This document shows positions 16,753 through 24,342 of a stretch of DNA of 64,000 nt, piece by piece; within the stretch, counting starts at the first letter, position 1, and every line of letters starts with the position of its first letter. The stretch is taken from NCBI RefSeq assembly GCF_026712245.1, contig NZ_JAPPUY010000006.1, forward strand, positions 186,001-250,000, given 5' to 3'. Below the pieces are notes generated by a model that was not told where the DNA came from, ran no database searches, and was given only the letters and a program-made list of their open reading frames with translations. Source of the stretch: Roseateles hydrophilus. Its GTDB lineage: Bacteria > Pseudomonadota > Gammaproteobacteria > Burkholderiales > Burkholderiaceae_C. A program made the position numbers and the translations under genes.

Positions 16753-17934
16753 TCAGCGCAGCACGTCTTTGAGTGCCTGGCGCAGCAGCGCCAGCCCGTC
16801 CGCCAGCTCGGCTTCGCTGACATTCAGCGCCGGCATCAGCCGGATGAGGTGAGGGCGGGGCGCGTTGAGCAGCAGGCCGACGGGTTCCAGCGCCTGGGCG
16901 GCGGCGACGACCGCGGGGGCCACGTCCGCAGGCAGCACCAGCGCCCGCAGCAGGCCCAGGCCGCGTTCACCGATCAGACCGAACTCCCGCGCCAGCGACT
17001 TCAGGCCCGCTGACAGCTGCTCGGCGCGCGCCCGCACGCCGGCCAGGAACTCGGGGCGGCACACGGCGTTGACAACGGCCAGGCCCACGGCGGCCATCAG
17101 CGGGTTGCCGGCGAAGGTGCCGCCCTGGTCGCCGGGCTCGAAGCAGTTGAATTCTTCCTTGCACAGCAGTGCCGCCAGCGGCACGCCGCCGCCCAGGCCC
17201 TTGGCCAGCGTCATCACGTCGGGTTCGATGCCGTAGTGCTCGTACGCAAAGGCGTGGCCGCAGCGGCCGATGCCGGTCTGCACCTCGTCGGCGATCAGCA
17301 GCACGCCGCGCTCGGCGGTCAGCGCGCGCAACTCGCGCACGAAGCCCGGGTCAGCGACGACAACGCCGGCCTCGCCCTGCACCAGCTCGATCATGACGGC
17401 CGCCGTGCGCGGCGTCAGCGCGCGCTCCACCGACGCGATGTCGTTCAGTCGTGCCTTCGCAAAGCCCGCCGGCATGGGCGCGTAGATATCGCCCCAGCCC
17501 GGCTTGCCCGACGCGCTCATCATGGCCAGCGTGCGGCCATGGAAGGCCTGCTCGAAGCCGACGATCTCGTGCGCGCCGCTGCGCCGGCGGCTGCCCCAGC
17601 GGCGTGCCAGCTTCACCGCACCCTCGTTGGCCTCCGCGCCCGAACTGGCCAGGAACACGCGGTCGAAGCAGCTGATCGCGACCAGCCGCCCGGCCAGGTC
17701 CAGCAGCGGGCGGTTGTAGTACGCCGGGCTGGGGTTCAACAGCCGCTGCGACTGGGCCAGCAGCGCCTGGGTGATCAGCGCCGGGCTGTGGCCCAGGCTG
17801 TTGACGGCCCAGCCCTGGATGAGGTCGAGGTAGCGCTTGCCGCCCTCGTCGATCAGCCAGGCGCCGTGCCCGTCGGCAAAGACGGTGGGCGGCCGTTGCG
17901 TGATGGTGATCAGGTCTTGTCCGGGGTCGCTCAT
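16753..17934 (-). CDS. Class III aminotransferase, acetylornithine transaminase (ArgD) type
   Basis: The 393-residue PLP enzyme has the substrate/PLP motif SSGAEANEGAVKLARRWG, the Asp-containing LIADEVQTGIGRCG and the Schiff-base Lys in VMTLAKGLGGGVPLAALL. A GNPLMAAVGLAVV stretch and a C-terminal RLMPALNVSEAEL are typical of ArgD-like enzymes in arginine synthesis. A role in another omega-amino acid pathway cannot be excluded, because it overlaps (ATGA) with the DJ-1-like gene upstream rather than with arg genes. Confidence 0.82.
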   Translation of the reverse strand: MSDPGQDLITITQRPPTVFADGHGAWLIDEGGKRYLDLIQGWAVNSLGHSPALITQALLAQSQRLLNPSPAYYNRPLLDLAGRLVAISCFDRVFLASSGAEANEGAVKLARRWGSRRRSGAHEIVGFEQAFHGRTLAMMSASGKPGWGDIYAPMPAGFAKARLNDIASVERALTPRTAAVMIELVQGEAGVVVADPGFVRELRALTAERGVLLIADEVQTGIGRCGHAFAYEHYGIEPDVMTLAKGLGGGVPLAALLCKEEFNCFEPGDQGGTFAGNPLMAAVGLAVVNAVCRPEFLAGVRARAEQLSAGLKSLAREFGLIGERGLGLLRALVLPADVAPAVVAAAQALEPVGLLLNAPRPHLIRLMPALNVSEAELADGLALLRQALKDVLR

Positions 17935-18533
17935 GGGGTGTCCTTCCAGTCGTGGTCCATCTGCCGCGCAGTGAGCGCGGCCAGTTCGTGGCCGTGCAGG
18001 CGCCGCACCAGGTGCAGGCACATGTCGATGCCCGCGGTGATGCCCGCCGACGTGAGCACCGCGCCTTCGTCCACCCAGCGCACGCCAGCCCGCACCTGCA
18101 CGGCCGGGCGCAGTGCCTGCAGCGCTGCGAGGTCTTCCCAGTGCGTGGTGGCGGCCAGGCCGTCCAGCACGCCGGCCTGGGCCAGCATCAGTGCGCCAGT
18201 GCAGACCGACGCCAGTACGGGCGCCGACCGCCGCTGCGCGGCGATCCAGGCCAGCGTCTGCGGCTGCTGCAACTCGGCATCGACCACGCCGCCGGGCACG
18301 ATGGCGGCGTGCAGTGGCGGATGGTCGTGCAGCCCATGGTCGGGCTGCACGCGCAGTCCGGCGCGAGCCCGCACCGGCGCGGCGTCGCGCGCCACGGTGC
18401 TGACCGTGAACAGCGGGGCGGTGCCGGCCGGCTGGCTGCGGCCATGCACCCGCGCGGCGGTGGTGAACACCTCGTAGGGGCCGGCCATGTCCAGCAGCTC
18501 CATGTCGTCGAAAACCAATATGCCGATGTGCAT
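17931..18533 (-). CDS. DJ-1/PfpI-family protein (isonitrile hydratase-like)
   Basis: The 200-residue class I glutamine-amidotransferase-like protein starts MHIGILVFDDMELLDMAGPY. The nucleophile elbow SVCTGALMLAQAGVLDG contains the Cys, followed by TTHW and TSAGITAGIDMCLHLV. Without the AraC domain it resembles InhA-type isonitrile hydratases or stand-alone GlxA N-domains. ATG 18533 is the conserved start. The gene is divergent from a paralogous GlxA-type regulator and overlaps the aminotransferase by 4 bp. Confidence 0.8.
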   Translation of the reverse strand: MHIGILVFDDMELLDMAGPYEVFTTAARVHGRSQPAGTAPLFTVSTVARDAAPVRARAGLRVQPDHGLHDHPPLHAAIVPGGVVDAELQQPQTLAWIAAQRRSAPVLASVCTGALMLAQAGVLDGLAATTHWEDLAALQALRPAVQVRAGVRWVDEGAVLTSAGITAGIDMCLHLVRRLHGHELAALTARQMDHDWKDTP

Positions 18534-18639
18534 CGTGGGGCGGCCTCCTTGCGCCAACGTGATCGCCAGGCCGGCAGTGTGCGGCGCTGCTTGCATGGCC
18601 GCCATGACGCAGTTCCCACCTTTTCTGCCAAGATGCGGC

Positions 18640-19599
18640 ATGGCTTGTCGCATCACCTTCGTGCTGTTCCCCGGCTTTCAGCAGCTGGACCTGGCCGGCC
18701 CCATGGCCGTGTTCGAGGTGGCTCGCCTCGCGCGGCCCGGCAGCTATGACTGGCGGCTGGTGGCGAGCGCGCCGCCGGCTGCGCACAGCTCGGCCGGTGT
18801 GGCCTGGCCGGTGCAGGGCCTGCCGCGTCAGCTGGGCAGTGCGGACCTGGTGATGGTGATCGGCGGCGACGGCGTGGATGCCGCGTGTGCTGACACCCGG
18901 CTCATCCGCTGGCTGCAGCGCGCGGGCGGCTCGGGCGCGCGCATCGCCAGCATCTGCAGCGGCAGCCTGGTGCTGGCGGCGGCCGGGCTGCTGGACGAGC
19001 GCACGGCCACCACGCATTGGTCGCGCGAGCGGCAGTTCGCGACCGACTACCCGGCGGTGCGGTTGCAGCCCGATCGCATCTATGTGCGCGAGCCTCCGGT
19101 GCGCGGCCGCCTGCCAGAGGTGTGGACCAGCGCCGGCATGACCGCCGGCATCGACCTGTGCCTCGCGCTGCTGGCCCACGACCACGGCGAGGACCTGGCC
19201 CGCGAGGCGGCGCGCCAGCTGGTGGTGGAGCGGCGCCGGCCGGGCGGGCAGTCGCAGTTCTCGCCGCTGCTGGAGCTGCAGCGCCCGGAAGGCCGCTTCG
19301 CCGCGCTGCTGGACGAGGTGCGCCGCGACCTGCGACCAGACCATGGCGTGGAGGCGCTGGCGGCCCGCGCCTGCATGAGCCCGCGTCACTTCGCGCGCAG
19401 CTTCCGCGCCGAGACGGGGGCGACACCGGCCGAGGTGGTGGAGCGGCTGCGCGTGGAGGCCGCGCGTGCGGCGCTGGAGGGCGGGGCGGCGTCGGTGCAG
19501 CGGGTAGCGCTGGACTGCGGCTTCGGCAATACCGAGCGCATGCGCCGCGCTTTCGTGCGCCGCCTGGGTCGGCCGCCGGCGGCCTTCCGCCGCGGCTGA
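18640..19599 (+). CDS. GlxA-family AraC-type transcriptional regulator
   Basis: The 319-residue protein has an N-terminal DJ-1-like domain (ITFVLFPGFQQLDLAGPMAV; SICSGSLVLAAAGLLDERT; TSAGMTAGIDLCLALL) and a C-terminal AraC double helix-turn-helix (GVEALAARACMSPRHFARSF; VQRVALDCGFGNTERMRRAF). It lies 106 bp from the divergent DJ-1-like gene, whose domain is a paralogue of its own N-terminus, so it probably regulates that gene and the aminotransferase. Confidence 0.88.
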   Translation: MACRITFVLFPGFQQLDLAGPMAVFEVARLARPGSYDWRLVASAPPAAHSSAGVAWPVQGLPRQLGSADLVMVIGGDGVDAACADTRLIRWLQRAGGSGARIASICSGSLVLAAAGLLDERTATTHWSRERQFATDYPAVRLQPDRIYVREPPVRGRLPEVWTSAGMTAGIDLCLALLAHDHGEDLAREAARQLVVERRRPGGQSQFSPLLELQRPEGRFAALLDEVRRDLRPDHGVEALAARACMSPRHFARSFRAETGATPAEVVERLRVEAARAALEGGAASVQRVALDCGFGNTERMRRAFVRRLGRPPAAFRRG

Positions 19600-19602
19600 G
19601 GC

Positions 19603-20130
19603 TTACACCCAGCCCAGCGCCCCCAGCACGCCGCCGCCCAGCACCAGCCACACCAGCGCCAGGCGCGTCTTCAGCGTCAGGCTGATGGTGGCGGCCATCA
19701 GCGCCAGCGCGCCCCAGCGGTGGCTGTCGTCGCGCGCGAAGGGCAGGGCCAGCAGCCAGCCGGTGGCGAACACCAGGCCCAGCGTCAGCGGCATCAGCCC
19801 GGCCGAGAACGCCCGCAGCGCCAGGTGGCCGCGGTTGGCGCGCATCCAGCGCGTGGCGGCCAGCGTCAGCACGGTGGACGGCAGCAGGATGCCGGCCATG
19901 GCCGCGGCCGCCCCCTGCAACCCGGCGACGTTGAAGCCCAGCACCGCCACGAACAGCACATTGGGACCGGGCGCCGCCTGGGCCAGCGCGATCGACGAGG
20001 TGAAGCCGGCCTCGGTCAGCCAGCCGGTGCGGTCGACCAGGAAGCGGTGCATCTCCGGCACGGTGGAGATGGCGCCGCCGATGGACAGCAGCGACAGTGT
20101 CAGGAAGTGCAGGAACAGCTCGGTCAGCAT
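19603..20130 (-). CDS. Chromate transporter family, second half-size subunit
   Basis: The 175-residue membrane protein is a single CHR domain. The N-terminal signature is LSIGGAISTVPEMHRFLV and the conserved motif is ALAQAAPGPNVLFVAVLGFNVAG; about five hydrophobic segments follow. It pairs with the gene at 20138, 7 bp upstream, as a split (short-chain) chromate transporter; some members export chromate while others have unknown anion substrates. Confidence 0.85.
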   Translation of the reverse strand: MLTELFLHFLTLSLLSIGGAISTVPEMHRFLVDRTGWLTEAGFTSSIALAQAAPGPNVLFVAVLGFNVAGLQGAAAAMAGILLPSTVLTLAATRWMRANRGHLALRAFSAGLMPLTLGLVFATGWLLALPFARDDSHRWGALALMAATISLTLKTRLALVWLVLGGGVLGALGWV

Positions 20131-20137
20131 GGCGCGC

Positions 20138-20689
20138 TCAGCGGGGCAGGCGCCACCAGGCCAGCGCCATGCCCGCGCCACCCAGCAGCGCCAGCACGGT
20201 CACCAGCGGCCAGCGCAGCAGCGCGATCAGCACGAAGGCCAGCGCGGCCAGTGTGAAGGCCAGCGGCCGGCCCAGCGGGCTGGTCGTGAGCGCCGGCAGC
20301 ATCTTGATGCCGGTGGCGACGATGAGGCCGGCCGCCACCGCCCCCATGCCGCGCAGCGCGTCCAGCGCCACCGGATGGGCGCCCAGCTGCTGGAAGCCAG
20401 CGGCCAGCCCCAGCACGAGCAGTCCCGGCACGGCCAGCATGCCCGCCAGCGCTGCCACCGCGCCGCGCAGGCCGAAGAAGCGGTCGCCCACCATCATGGA
20501 CAGGTTCACCACGTTGGGCCCGGGCAGCACCTGCGCAATGGCCAGCGTCTCCACGAACTCCTCGGTGCTGAGCCAGCCCAGGCGCTCCACCAGCTCCCGC
20601 TGGGCAACCGCCAGCACACCGCCGAAGCCCTGCAGCGCCAGCCGCGTGAACGCGATGAAGAGATGGGCCGGCGAAGTCGGGCGGTTCAA
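20138..20689 (-). CDS. Chromate transporter family, first half-size subunit
   Basis: The 183-residue CHR-domain membrane protein carries the motif LQGFGGVLAVAQRELVERLG and LAIAQVLPGPNVVNLSMMVG. The only sensible start is a TTG overlapping the TGA of the dehydrogenase gene (TTGA), giving translational coupling. It is followed by the second half gene. Confidence 0.8.
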   Translation of the reverse strand: MNRPTSPAHLFIAFTRLALQGFGGVLAVAQRELVERLGWLSTEEFVETLAIAQVLPGPNVVNLSMMVGDRFFGLRGAVAALAGMLAVPGLLVLGLAAGFQQLGAHPVALDALRGMGAVAAGLIVATGIKMLPALTTSPLGRPLAFTLAALAFVLIALLRWPLVTVLALLGGAGMALAWWRLPR

Positions 20690-21693
20690 CGCAGGACTTT
20701 CAGCGCCTCGGGGTTGACGATGTTCGTGGGCGCGGCGTTGATGAAGTTCAGCACGTTGTCGAAGGCCGCGTCGAAGTACATCTCGTAGCTGTCCTGCTCC
20801 ACATAGCCGATGTGCGGCGTGCAGACGGCGTTCTCCAGCCGCAGCAGCGGGTGGCCCTGCAGGATGGGCTCGGTCTCGAACACGTCGATGGCGGCCATGC
20901 CCGGCCGGCCGCGGTTTAGCGCCGACACCAGCGCGCCCTCGGTCAGCAGCTCGGCGCGCGAGGTGTTGACGAACAGCGCCGTGGGCTTCATGCGGCTCAG
21001 GTCCTCGGTGGTGACGATGGCGCGCGTGGCGTCGCACAGCCGCAGGTGCACGGACAGCACGTCCGACTCGGCGAACACCGCCTCGCGGCTGGGCGCGGCG
21101 CGGTAGCCGTCGGCCTCGGCGCGCAGCCGCGAGCTCTCGCTGCCCCACACCACCACGTTCATGCCGAAGGCCCGGCCGTAGCCGGCCACCAGCTGGCCGA
21201 CCTTGCCATAGCCCCAGACGCCCAGCGTCTTGCCGCGCAGCACCATGCCGACGCCGAAGTTGGGCGGCATGGACGCGGCCTTGAGCCCGGCCTGTTGCCA
21301 GGCGCCATGCTTGAGGTTGCCGATGTACTGTGGCAGCCGGCGCATGGCCGCCATGATGAGCGCCCAGGTCAGCTCGGCCGGCGCCACCGGGTTGCCCCCG
21401 CCCTCGGCCACTGCGATGCCCAGCCGCGTGCAGGCTTCCACGTCGATGTGGCTGCCGACCCGGCCGGTCTGCGAGATCAGCTTGAGCCGTGGCAGCTTCT
21501 CCAGCAACTGGCGCGGGAAGGCGGTGCGCTCGCGGATCAGCACCAGCACCTCGGCGTCGCGCAGCCGCACCGACAGTTGGCCGATGCCCTTGACGGTGTT
21601 CGTGAAGACCTTGGCGTTGAGGTGGTCCAGCTTGGCCGCGCAGCGCAGCTTGCGCACGGCGTCCTGGTAGTCGTCGAGGATGATGACGTTCAT
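20686..21693 (-). CDS. D-2-hydroxyacid dehydrogenase family protein
   Basis: About 335 residues. The NAD-binding GVWGYGKVGQLVAGYGRAFG and catalytic residues Arg (FVNTSRAELL), Glu (VFETEP) and His (TPHIGYVEQDSYEMYF) are all present, as in phosphoglycerate/glyoxylate dehydrogenases. The substrate is unknown. ATG 21693 (MNVIILDDYQD) is preferred over ATG 21705. The two chromate-transporter halves are coupled downstream. Confidence 0.85.
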   Translation of the reverse strand: MNVIILDDYQDAVRKLRCAAKLDHLNAKVFTNTVKGIGQLSVRLRDAEVLVLIRERTAFPRQLLEKLPRLKLISQTGRVGSHIDVEACTRLGIAVAEGGGNPVAPAELTWALIMAAMRRLPQYIGNLKHGAWQQAGLKAASMPPNFGVGMVLRGKTLGVWGYGKVGQLVAGYGRAFGMNVVVWGSESSRLRAEADGYRAAPSREAVFAESDVLSVHLRLCDATRAIVTTEDLSRMKPTALFVNTSRAELLTEGALVSALNRGRPGMAAIDVFETEPILQGHPLLRLENAVCTPHIGYVEQDSYEMYFDAAFDNVLNFINAAPTNIVNPEALKVLR

Positions 21694-21775
21694 AGCTCGG
21701 GCCATTGTGCCGCGTGCTACGCGGTGTCATGACGGCAGCGCTAGCATCGACCGATCGTTGAACGGAGACCCCGCG

Positions 21776-22285
21776 ATGACCCAGATTTCCATGCACGGCG
21801 CCAGCGCGCCGGTGTTCGCCCGCATGCTGGACAACATGCTGGCCTGGCTGGATGCCGCCCGCGCCCACGCCGAGGCCAAGAAGTTCTCGACCGACGTCTA
21901 CCTGACGCTGCGTCTGGCGCCGGACATGCTGCCCTTCCCCAAGCAGATCCAGATCGCCAGCGATGCCGCCAAGGGCTGCGTGGCGCGGCTGGCCGGCGTG
22001 GAGCTGCCGCGCTACGAGGACACCGAGGCCACGCTCGACGAGCTGGCCGAACGCATCCGCAAGACGCGTGACTTCGTGCGCTCGGTGCCGGCGGCGGCCT
22101 TCGACGGCAGCGAGGCGCGCGAGATCAGCATCCCGCGTCGCGTGGGTGAGCCGCTGAAGTTCGACGGCCTCAGCTACCTCAACCATTTCGCGCTGCCCAA
22201 CTTCTATTTCCACGCGACAACCACCTATGCGCTGCTGCGCCATGCCGGCGTGCCGCTGGGCAAGGGCGACTACCTGGGCGCCTGA
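21776..22285 (+). CDS. DUF1993 domain protein
   Basis: The 169-residue soluble helical protein begins with the DUF1993 pattern (MLDNMLAWLDAARAHAEAKK) and has RLAPDMLPFPKQIQIASDAAKG and the C-terminal NHFALPNFYFHATTTYALLR. Related to DinB-like four-helix bundles; no activity is established. Confidence 0.85.
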   Translation: MTQISMHGASAPVFARMLDNMLAWLDAARAHAEAKKFSTDVYLTLRLAPDMLPFPKQIQIASDAAKGCVARLAGVELPRYEDTEATLDELAERIRKTRDFVRSVPAAAFDGSEAREISIPRRVGEPLKFDGLSYLNHFALPNFYFHATTTYALLRHAGVPLGKGDYLGA

Positions 22286-22459
22286 GCGCGCTGGCGGGTC
22301 TCCCGCGGCGGCAGCTGGCGGCGAAAAGTGCGCAGGCGACCCGCCAATTGAGCGGATCTGAACGCCGTTGACGGCGCAGAATCGAGGCCAACTGACACCG
22401 GTGGGCATCCCGCCGCCGGTGTGTCGCGTCCGCACGAGCCCTTGCCACCCATCCATACC

Positions 22460-24322
22460 ATGGACATCGCCAGTCCCAGCATGCTGACCCTGAGCGTCCC
22501 GCAGGCGCTTCAGGCCGATTGGGCGCAGCTGATGGACGACGTGAAGGCACGCCGCCTGGCGCTGCCGGCGCTGATGACGCGCGCCGCCGAGCTGCAGGCC
22601 CAGGGCCACGGCGAGCTGGCCGGCGAGCTGTACCGTGCGTGGGTCGACCACGACGACAGCCCGCTGCGGCTGGCGGCGCTCTACAACCTCGGCACCGTCT
22701 GGTCGGGGCTGGGCCGGCACCAGGACGCCGAGCAGGTCTACCGCGAGGCGCTGGCGATCAAGCCCGACTTCCTGCAGGCCCGCGTGAACCTGGGCCACCA
22801 GCTGGAGAACCAGGGCCGCAAGGACGAGGCGCTGCAGACCTGGCAGGAAGCCGCCGACAGCACGACGACCGCCGAGTTCATGGGCTCCTCGGCCCACGGG
22901 CTGCGCCTGCACGCGCTGAAGAACATGGCCCGGCTGCTGGAGCAGGAGCGGCGCTTCCCCGAGGCGGAAGCCCTGATGCGCCGGTCGCTGGCGCTGCAGG
23001 CCGATCAGCCCGATGTGCTGCAGCACTATGTGCACATCCGCCAGAAGCAGTGCGCCTGGCCCGTCTACGAGCCGGTGGGCGAGGTCACGACCAACCAGCT
23101 TCTGTGCAACACCTCGCTGCTGGCCATGCTGAGCTACAGCGACGACCCGGCGCTGCAGCTGATGACGGCCCAGCGCTTCGTCCACGAGAAGGTGGCCAAG
23201 ATCAGCGCGCCACCGCTGCACAGCCGCGTCAAGCGCGAGGGGCGGGTGCGCATCGGCTATCTCTCCGGCGACCTGCGCATGCACGCCGTGGGTTTTCTGA
23301 CGCCGGAGATCTTCGAGCTGCACGATCGCTCGCGCTTCGAGGTGTTCGCCTTCTGCTGGAGTGGCGACGACGGCAGCGCCCAGCAAGCGCGCATCCGCCG
23401 CGCGATGGACCATGTGATCCCGCTGCAGGGGCGCAGCGATGAGCAGGCAGCTGAGCTGATCGCATCCTGCGGCATCGACGTGCTGGTGGACCTGCAGGGC
23501 CTGACCAACGGCGCCCGCCCCGACATCCTGGCCCGCCGGCCGGCGCCGGTGCAGGTCGGCTACCTGGGCCTGCCGGCCACGTCGGCGCTGCCGGGGGTGG
23601 ACTGGATCATCGCGGATCGCTACGTGATGCCCCCCGAGTACCTACCGTACTGCACCGAGCGGCCGATCTACCTGAAGCACTGCTACCAGTCCAGTGACCG
23701 ACAGCGCCCGGTGGGCCCCACGCCCACGCGTGCCCAGGTCGGGCTGCCGGACGAGGGCTTCGTGTTCTGCTCGTTCAACAACAACCACAAGTACACGCAG
23801 CCCATGTTCGAGGCCTGGATGCGCATCCTGGCCGCCGTCCCGGGCTCGCTGCTGTGGCTGCTGGCCGACAACGACAAGGCCCGCCAGAACATGCTGGCCC
23901 AGGCCGAGCGCATGGGCGTGGCGGCCGAGCGCTTGTTCTTCGCGCCGCGCGCGGCGCCGCCGGATTACCTGGCCCGCTTCCAGCTGGCCGACCTGGTGCT
24001 GGACACCTTCCCGTTCAATGCCGGCACCACCGCGAACGACTGCCTGTGGATGGGCACGCCCATCCTCTCCCTGAGTGGCCGCAGCTACATCTCGCGCATG
24101 GCCGGCAGCCTGCTGACGGCCGTGGGCCTGCCCGAGCTGGCGGTGAACTCGCTGGCCGAGTACGAACGCATGGCCATCACCATCGGCCGCCAGCCGGCGC
24201 GGGCGCAGTCCTACAAGCGCTACTTGGCCGAGCACGGCCGTTCGTCCCCGCTGTTCGACATGCCGGCGCTGGTGCGCGACATGGAAGACCAGTTCGAGCA
24301 ACTGGCGCTGGCGCGCCGCTGA
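22460..24322 (+). CDS. TPR and GT41 (OGT/SPINDLY-type) glycosyltransferase
   Basis: The 620-residue protein has N-terminal tetratricopeptide helices (about residues 60-200: LYNLGTVWSGLGRHQDAEQVYREAL). The Glyco_transf_41 catalytic region follows: VRIGYLSGDLRMHAVGFLTPE with the conserved His, VDLQGLTNGARPDILARR, QVGYLGLPATSALPG, CSFNNNHKYTQPMFEAWMRI and DTFPFNAGTTANDCLWMGTP. The family transfers GlcNAc, glucose or related sugars to Ser, Thr or Asn of cytoplasmic proteins. It stands directly before a type I secretion operon (20 bp), suggesting it glycosylates the exported protein before secretion. ATG 22460 was chosen; a GTG at 22421 is possible. Confidence 0.85.
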   Translation: MDIASPSMLTLSVPQALQADWAQLMDDVKARRLALPALMTRAAELQAQGHGELAGELYRAWVDHDDSPLRLAALYNLGTVWSGLGRHQDAEQVYREALAIKPDFLQARVNLGHQLENQGRKDEALQTWQEAADSTTTAEFMGSSAHGLRLHALKNMARLLEQERRFPEAEALMRRSLALQADQPDVLQHYVHIRQKQCAWPVYEPVGEVTTNQLLCNTSLLAMLSYSDDPALQLMTAQRFVHEKVAKISAPPLHSRVKREGRVRIGYLSGDLRMHAVGFLTPEIFELHDRSRFEVFAFCWSGDDGSAQQARIRRAMDHVIPLQGRSDEQAAELIASCGIDVLVDLQGLTNGARPDILARRPAPVQVGYLGLPATSALPGVDWIIADRYVMPPEYLPYCTERPIYLKHCYQSSDRQRPVGPTPTRAQVGLPDEGFVFCSFNNNHKYTQPMFEAWMRILAAVPGSLLWLLADNDKARQNMLAQAERMGVAAERLFFAPRAAPPDYLARFQLADLVLDTFPFNAGTTANDCLWMGTPILSLSGRSYISRMAGSLLTAVGLPELAVNSLAEYERMAITIGRQPARAQSYKRYLAEHGRSSPLFDMPALVRDMEDQFEQLALARR

Positions 24323-24342
24323 GCTGACCCGGAGACGCCCAG

